Below, piece after piece: positions 57,428 to 64,000 of a stretch of DNA of 64,000 nt. The notes below the pieces were generated by a model. The model had not been told where the DNA came from, did not search any database, and was given only the letters and a program-made list of their open reading frames with translations. Source of the DNA: Eucalyptus grandis (Eukaryota; Streptophyta; Magnoliopsida; Myrtales; Myrtaceae); NCBI RefSeq assembly GCF_016545825.1, contig NC_052618.1, positions 8,919,398-8,983,397 of the forward strand. Direction: 5' to 3'. The position numbers and the translations under genes are program-made. Position 1 is the stretch's first letter. The number at the start of each line of letters is the position of its first letter.

Positions 57428-57479
57428 AGAGATATGGAGAATACCGCTTAGATATTTAAGAGATATTCTCCATATCTCT
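57428..57479. repeat. Perfect 16-bp inverted repeat, 20-bp loop
   Basis: AGAGATATGGAGAATA (57428-57443) is the exact complement of 57464-57479. It could form a hairpin in RNA or be the core of a small element. Confidence 0.85.
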
Positions 57480-57539
57480 AATAGATCTATTAATCTTACA
57501 GAGAATTCATATAATATTTAATAACCTCACATATTGCGA

Positions 57540-59100
57540 GTTAACTAGCAAATACTCTTCTCACAGTATTATACGCAACTATTACACTATATCGATATCT
57601 GCAATTTGGCGTCATAATTTGAGTGAGGCATTTTATACATCTCTCGACCGTATGTATGCGATCGCTATCAAACGACCGAATGGCAATTTTGGATAATGTT
57701 GTGAAGCAAAAGGGTCGTTTTACTTATTGTTATTTGATTCTTCCATTCAATAGGTCAGCAGGGGACTGCTTAAGCTTTGGCCTTTAGGTTGTTGACGATC
57801 TGTCGCTTGGACTAGGCGAATAAAGGCATTAAACTACTCCACAGAGGATTATTTGGTATGCTATTTTAGCAGATAGGAGAAATTTCATGGGTGACTAGAT
57901 ATTATTTTAAGCACATGTTTTCCATGATAAATAATTTGACCCACTTGCTTACTTTCTGTCTGGCTGCTATGAACAACTCTACTCTTGGAATTCCACTCTT
58001 TTCGTTCTGGGTCAATTCTACATATATTTTACAAATTTGGAAACCATCAACTCTGTCATGTTCTTTACAGCTACTGTATTTTTCTTTGACCAGTATTTTA
58101 TAAAGAAAGCTAAGTACGATGAATTAGCACCTTGGTTTATACCAACTTTTTTATTTTTATTTTTATGGTAACAATGCTTGAGTAAGATCAAGTTTGTTTG
58201 AATTGATAAAGAATATGTCATTTGATATTTTAAAGCAATTACAAATTTACAAGCGGAAGAGGTGCTCCAAAAGAAATTGTTGTCGAATCAGGAAGTTCTT
58301 AGGTACTCTCAAAACACGAGATCTATGCCCGCTCGAGTGAATCACCCCATGCCAAAAGGATGCACGAGATCCAACTGTAGGTCTTTTACTCTGATATTGA
58401 ATTCAAGTTGAGCATCCGATGAATTGTGTTCTAAACTCTTAGATTGTTTGAGAGCAACGAATTTGTACATCAAATCTTGACTGTCTGGACATAGCCGTAG
58501 CCGATGAACCATGTACGTGTAATCTGCCGCCAATTATGATGGTCTTTATTCCCTACCCTACACTGTTTCTTTCGGTATCTTGACAAAACTCAACCATTGA
58601 TGGGGATCTCATTTCCTTAGATCAATGCATGATTAAGACTCATCGAGGCATTGAAAGCAAGAGAATGAAGCCAGGAGGAGAAGAGAGGACATTGGAGTCC
58701 ACTCTGATGTGAGTGGTTGCCGCCGTTTGCACGGTAATTGTCGCGATCAAGCAGTTCTTTCACTAGACTGTTATGGAGAAACTTTTTCTCCTTTTTTTCT
58801 CTTACGTCGTTGCCTTATTTGCTTCAGTCCTTTTACGCTTTCTAGAAGTTCGCTTTGTGAGCACACGAAGAGACTATTTGATTGGAAATAGAACGTTCAT
58901 CATATGAACTGGTATGTGAATTCTTATGGCTATTATTATGTTTACATCACACACAGAAACCGCAGGAGAAACATGGAACCTGTCTTTACAAGAGAAATTC
59001 CAAGTTCTTCAGCAAACTGCTGCTGTAAATAGACGCAACATGTGTGGGTCAGTGATATATGTTGACCCAACACTGGCCAGCGGAGAGACCAGTGAATGAA
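57540..59100. repeat. ERF-flanking block, copy 3 (3' side of the ERF pseudogene)
   Basis: Same landmarks and order as 38560-39900, in the same position relative to a minus-strand ERF. It holds no gene. Confidence 0.75.
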
Positions 59101-59262
59101 AAAAATGTTTATGAAATTAACTCCTTTTCCATCTCTTATCTATCTTTGTTGTTCCTTAAGTTAGGATAAAAATTTCAACCAGAAAAAAACAGAGTAAGGA
59201 TAAAGATAAATGGCCTGATTGAGTTTTCACTGATCAAGACAATGTCTTTGTAGTTTGCATTA

Positions 59263-60047
59263 TCAAAATAAGTACCGCTGGTCCCCACTCAATAAATCCA
59301 TATCTAATTGGGAAAGGGGATCGGACTCCACCTCAACAGCCACGTCAACCTTCCTCTTTCTCCTCTTCATTCTCATCATCGAGTCGTCATCGCTGGACGT
59401 GGACAGCAAGCTAGGCTCAGCGTACCTACGTTTGGGTCTGACTCGGACGGGATCGTACTCAACCAAGCCAATGAGGTGAGGGAAGTTGAGCTTGGCCTTG
59501 GACCCCCTCATCTTAAAAGCAGCCCGGTCGTAGGTCAATGCCGCATCCCCCGGCATCTCGTATGTCCCGAGCCAAATCCTTGTTCCGTTCTTTTTAGGGT
59601 CCCCAATCTCATTTGCTTATTTTCCCAACTGCCACCTCCTCAACCCTCTATAGTGCATCTTCTCGACCACCACTTGTACCTCACGCTCTACTGTCTCTGG
59701 TTTCTGCCCCGTCACTTGACCAATACCATTGTAATCAATGGTCGTCACTTCAAAATCAAGTAATTGATTCGAAGCAGAAGACATCGTCCACCCGAAATCG
59801 AGTGCATCTCGCAAAGCGCCGTACACAAACATGTCCTCTGAGTCATTGATTTTGAGGACAATTCGCTCCAACTCTCCGTCAGGAAAAGACTGTTGAAGCT
59901 TGAACTCCTTGAGTATATGCTCGCAGGAGTTAGTGCCCAAAACGTTGCGTTGACACCATCGTCATCATGTTCAAAAAGATGCTCACAAATGGATTTCAAA
60001 ACATCAAATCGATCAGTCTCAAAGGGACTGATGATTTCCTGAAGCAT
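59263..60047 (-). pseudogene. ERF gene 4, pseudogene
   Basis: It starts MLQEIISPFETDRFDVLKSI and keeps FLTESWSEL. A one-base loss near 59860 moves the conserved NDSEDMFVYGALRDALDFGW into another frame. Only one 20-residue SNQLLDFEV unit is present, against two in the intact genes. The AP2 domain begins MHYRGLRRWQLGK and is cut by TAA at 59617-59619; the rest ([20 protein letters not shown]) follows in the same frame to the end at 59263. The conserved Arg-Pro before Trp-Gly is changed to Trp-Gln. The promoter segment with the TATA box is deleted near 60108. Confidence 0.92.
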
Positions 60048-60109
60048 TTTGGTTTCTGGCTAGAATCTGTAGCTTTGAGATGACTGAATGTGGAAGATTG
60101 AAGGGATGA

Positions 60110-60625
60110 TCAGGGATGGAACCTAAGAGAAACTGCATTTTGGTGACGACTGATGAAATTCTCTACACGTTTCAAATGCTTAGTTTGTCTGCTTTAGTCA
60201 TGACGAGACGTGAGGCACGATCCGTTTTATCCTGTTTGGGAAGGACAATGACGTTTGCGGATGCTTTCATATATAAATTAAGGTTTTTAGATCTGCTGTG
60301 TGGGTGCCAGAAATATCCGATCACATATGCATGTGATAACTAGAAAATTGCAGAATTGTACTGTTTGAATTCAAATATATGATTTTTTTTTTTTTGTGCA
60401 TGTTAGTGTCTTAAGTCTTGGTAAGCGTAAAAAAACTATCAGTAAGAAAGAGGAATGCATACATTAGAAGTCATAAATTTTATCACCAAATTGCAATTAA
60501 GTTTTCAAATTTTCAAATATTGGAACCGGCAAAATTCTATCAATCAAGTGCCTCTATTAATTCCCTCGAGTCATGCTAACAAAAAATGCTTATGGGCTTT
60601 TCTTTGTTATTCTCTCTCTTACATA
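60110..60625. other. 5' flank of ERF pseudogene, no gene
   Basis: CACGTTTCAAATGCTTAG and GGAAGGACAATGACG match the promoter side of the intact ERFs; the rest is unremarkable. Confidence 0.55.
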
Positions 60626-61220
60626 AGGAAAATAATTCAAAAAGTCTTGAACTTATTAGTTAGCGGCCAATTCAATCATAAATATTTCAATTGAGCTAAT
60701 TTAGTCATAAACCTTTTTAACAACTTGCCAAGTTAATCTTAGACCTTTTGACTATGCCACTTTAGCTTTAAACTGTTTGACAATTTGTCAATTTAACTCT
60801 AAACATTTTAATGATTTGTCAATTTAGTCATTCTAGATAATTTTAACTGAGAATCATTAACGTTGTGATCTACGCTAACATAGACAATTTTTGCTATTTC
60901 CTTCCAAAATTTAGCAATTAAAAAAATTGCAAAAATTGTTCACGTTAGTGTCGGCCATGTTACATGAAATAGTCGGTGTCACTAGACCATTTTGTTAGCA
61001 ATTTCTCATCAAGATTAGCTAAAATGACTAAATTGACAAATTATCAAAAGGTATAGGACTATATTTGCAAATATGTGAAAATGTTCGGACTAAATTGGCA
61101 AACCTGCGAAAGGTTTACAACTAAATTGGCCAAACTTAAAAAGGTTTATAATTAAATTAGTCAAATTGAAAGATTTATGACTGAATTGACACAAATATAA
61201 TAAGTTTATGACTTTTTTTT
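60626..61220. mobile_element. Foldback element family F, copy near the ERF pseudogene
   Basis: The left end AGGAAAATAATTCAAAAAGT and the right-arm AGGTTTATAATTAAATTAGT...AATAAGTTTATGACTTTT are inverted to each other through CAATTTAGTC/GACTAAATTG modules. The core lacks the GC-rich segment seen in other copies and the right end is worn. Confidence 0.65.
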
Positions 61221-61289
61221 TCTCCACATATTGATATATGATTTTTTTTTGCTTAATGAGGATGCCACATGTATTCACTTTCATAGACT

Positions 61290-61510
61290 GTTTTCTTCTA
61301 TATAATAAAGAGAACATCTCCAACTTCCAAACGACAGTGAGAATGCCTTTTTTCCCCTTCTTGAGGAACGGATTAGATTGTTGATGATGAGGAGAGACTT
61401 GGTGAAGGAAGCTCTAAATTTGAAAACCCCACCTCAATATGTTAGGCATTTCATTAGCGACTTTGGATAATGTTGGGTAGCAAAAGGGTTGTCTTTCTTA
61501 TTGTTATCTA
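61290..61510. repeat. ERF-flanking block, copy 4, left part
   Basis: GAGAACATCTCCAACTTCCA and GATGATGAGGAGAGA match 34390-34480; TTTGGATAATGTTG...TTATTGTTAT matches 57692-57732. The match stops at about 61510 and resumes at about 63575. Confidence 0.7.
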
Positions 61511-62108
61511 GGAAAAAATGGTGAAAAAATATTGTCGTGGTAATGCAAAAAATTTACTAGATTTATTAAATTCAAACGTGGAGTAAATAGATTTATGTAC
61601 ATAATTTGCTTTTTTATGTTGTGTCAGTTTGTCTCAAAGATGTCCAAATAACCATCGATTGAATTATTTCTTTTTTCTCTGTTTTATTCCATTTTTGCTA
61701 GAAAACCGTCGATTGAGCTTTCATCCTGAGTAGTGGTCCCCCAATACGGCATTGGTCAATTTGGTTGGCCACACCCGTATTCTCATATTGATTTTAATTA
61801 TTTAATCCTCTACGCACAATACTAAATCGATAAATAAATAAACTAATTTGATAAATAGATAGAAGAGAAAAACCTACAATTCTACTCCAAAACTCTGCAT
61901 GCCGGCATGTCATACCAGCACCGCCGGGAGTGGATGTCACGTACTTTGATTCTCGAACACCTCATCCAACTAATTCAATTGAAAAGAAACGTGGGATCGT
62001 ATATAAATCCCTGAGGCAGGCACCATCTGCAGCATCGAATATCGATCGATCGATCTCTCGTCGATTGGTCGACATTCACACGATCGTCAGTCTCAATCGC
62101 GTCGAATC
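61511..62108. other. 5' flank of the peroxidase relic
   Basis: No gene. TATATAAAT at 62000-62008 is a good TATA box about 100 bp before the peroxidase ATG, so the promoter is formally present. Confidence 0.5.
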
Positions 62109-63508
62109 ATGGAAGTTCTCGCATCATCAGTGCTGTTTCTGGTCGCTCTTCACTTGGTTTCAGCCGCGGTCCAAGCTGGAGGGCTGCTCGGGACGGTGCC
62201 GATAGAAGAGTACGGGCTGTCGTTCCAGTAATACCAGCAGAGTTGCCCCCAATTCGAGGCCTTCGTGGGCAGGAAGGTGAAGGAATGGATCAATGATGAA
62301 GGAATGGATCAAGGACTATACATTAGCGCCTGCCCTAATGAGGTTGCATTTCCTTGACTGCGTCGTTAGGGTACATAGTTTGTCCAGCTGCTATTTATTT
62401 TGATTGCTATCAAGAAAGTGAATGATTGAATTTTTCCAGACTTCATTTAACTTGGTTATTATGATTAATTTGTATAGGGATGTAACGCGTCGATATTGTT
62501 GAACCATGAGGGAAGCGAGAGGAGCGCTGAAGTGAGCAAGACCCTTAGGGGGTTCGAAATAATCGACGACATAAAGACGGAGCTCGAGAAGAGCTGCCTG
62601 AGGACAGCATCGTGCGTCGACAGTCTGGCTACAGCCGTGAGGGACGCCACCGTGTCAGCCGGCGGGCCATACTGGATGGTGCCGTATGGATGCAAGGACG
62701 GGAGAGTCTCCGTCGCCAGGGAGGCCGACAAGGTGCCGATGGGCCACGAGAACATCACGTCGCTCCTCCAGCTCTTCCAATCCCAAGGATTAAATGTCCT
62801 TGACTTGGTTGTTCTCTCAGGTGAACTTCTTTTATTGCTTCTATTTTCAAAAATCAAAAGAATAAATAAAAAAATATATAATAAAATCTAAAACACTATG
62901 TTCCATTTACTCACAGATGAAAGTGAGATGAAATTTGATTATTTATCATTTATATTGCAACGTTAGTCTCAAGGGTGATTTTCGAATGGATGTAAGGAAT
63001 AATTTATGAAATTTTGCGGTACATTTTTATCATTATTTTTTCTTTCTTCTTGATTTTTGCATTTCACAATAAAGTCGTAAAAACTGTTACAAATTCGGTG
63101 TAGGCGCGCACACGATAGGGCGAAGAGCCTGCAGGCCCGTCCAATCACGGCTCTACAACTACTAGTCCACGGAAAGCCCGACCCGACCCGACCTGACCGT
63201 CGTATGTCAAGTACCTGAAGCGGAAGTGCCGGTGGGCATCGGAGTACGTGGACCTCGACAGGACGACGCCGAGAGCCTTCGACAACGCGTACTACAAGAA
63301 CCTGCAGAGGAAGACCGGCCTCCTCTCCACCGACCAGTACCTCTACTCCGACTCCCGGATGGGGCCGCTCGTGGCGGCGCTCGCCACCCGGCGCGACGTC
63401 TTCAACTACCAGTTCAGTGTCTCCATGGCCAAGCTCGGCAACGTCCAGGTGCTCACCGGCGACGAAGGCGAGGTCCGCACCGACTGCAACGCCGGCAATC
63501 GCTACTAA
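62109..63508 (+). pseudogene. Class III secretory peroxidase (peroxidase 7-like) pseudogene
   Basis: Three exons: 62109-62370, 62478-62820 and 63104-63508, with GT-AG introns in positions usual for plant class III peroxidases. A signal peptide (MEVLASSVLFLVALHLVSAA) starts the frame. Defects: TAA at 62229-62231; a 19-bp duplication (16-bp repeats at 62278 and 62297) shifting the frame; CTT at 62353-62355 giving RLHFLDC, so the catalytic distal His of FHDC is Leu; GCDAS, whose Asp helps bind calcium, changed to GCNAS; TAG and a frameshift in exon 3 after SRLYNY. Exon 2 is fully open, with VSAGGPYWMVPYG. The proximal haem ligand motif LSG/AHTIGR and the C-terminal AFDNAYYKNL and VQVLTGDEGEVRT are kept. 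Subfamily by memory. Confidence 0.9.
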
Positions 63509-63574
63509 TTATTTTTCCAAATTTATTCGAATTTGTCTATTATAATGACTTTTTTCCACCCCTCGTAAGAGCTG

Positions 63575-63773
63575 ACATCAAAGCGGATGATTGTCACCGA
63601 ATCATGTTCTTCGTTGAACATCTGTCACTTGGACTAGGGTAATAAAGGGATTAAACTACTCCACGAAGGATTATTTTTTAATTTGTTATTTTGGCAGTTC
63701 GGAGAAATTTCATGGGTGATTAGATAATATTTTAAGCACATGGTTTCCATAATAAACAATTTGACCCACTTTT
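63575..63773. repeat. ERF-flanking block, copy 4, right part
   Basis: CATCTGTCACTTGGACTAGG, TTAAACTACTCCACGAAGGA, ATTTCATGGGTGATTAGATA and CAATTTGACCCACTT match 57795-57945. It stops exactly where TGTCACACCC begins. Confidence 0.8.
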
Positions 63774-64000
63774 TGTCACACCCCCAACTCTACAAGCATG
63801 GGGTGATACTGCCGTTTTTCCACCCGAAAGACGCTATTTTCAACTCCCGGAAATCCCAATTCATGTCACTTTCGCTCTTTTGACCGCTATGGGTAAGCTA
63901 CCATAATTCAAGAGTAGCGAGCAACCATAGTTCATCATACCATAGTTAAAGAGCAGTGAGCAATCATAGTTCATCTCTTCTAAATAATCAAGCAACTACT
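63774..64000. mobile_element. Probable start of an LTR (Ty3/gypsy-like), runs off the window
   Basis: TGTCACACCCCCAACTCTAC interrupts the ERF-flanking block, and TGTCAC(A/G)CCC is a common LTR start in plant gypsy elements. Two imperfect ~38-bp repeats (AGCGAGCAACCATAGTTCAT and AGTGAGCAATCATAGTTCAT) follow. No internal region is visible, so this is provisional. Confidence 0.4.

Overview
This window looks like an accessory, repeat-rich part of a flowering-plant nuclear genome. Its genes are plant-specific: AP2/ERF factors, a TIR-NBS-LRR relic, a chloroplast-type phosphoenolpyruvate translocator relic, a type II PI4-kinase gamma and a class III peroxidase relic. Spliceosomal introns, LTR retrotransposons and MITEs interrupt them. 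A woody core eudicot, probably Myrtaceae (Eucalyptus-like), is my best guess, from remembered similarity of the LRR and translocator exons only.

Layout. 1-10354: right part of a very long LTR element with a broken gag, no recognisable pol, three tandem-repeat blocks and a complete 3' LTR. 10787-13328: two divergent NLR resistance-gene fragments. 13550-21485: a duplicated segment (copy A) split by two degraded LTR-element pieces. 22072-25977: a translocator pseudogene flanked on both sides by pieces of an LRR receptor kinase, with a Harbinger-like element sitting in one exon. 26146-33845: about 30 monomers of a ~185-bp AT-rich tandem repeat, with four insertions of one terminal-inverted-repeat (TIR) element. 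33846-60047: an ERF (group IXa-like) cluster with three intact genes on the minus strand, one recognisable pseudogene, three AP2 fragments and two probable N-terminal stubs. These are embedded in repeated segmental blocks. An intact PI4-kinase gamma reading frame lies inside the cluster at 35830-37653. 62109-63508: a decayed peroxidase gene that interrupts another copy of the ERF-flanking block. 63774-64000: probable start of another LTR.

Only four protein-coding genes look functional: the PI4-kinase and three ERFs. The ERFs share TATA position, 5' leader and an internal 20-residue duplication, so they are recent tandem paralogues. The rest is decay and duplication. Repeated segments (copies A-D, and the ERF-flanking blocks) show that the locus grew by segmental duplication followed by transposon insertion; insertions present in one copy and absent in another give relative ages. 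I saw no rRNA, complete tRNA, CRISPR array or bacterial-type operon.
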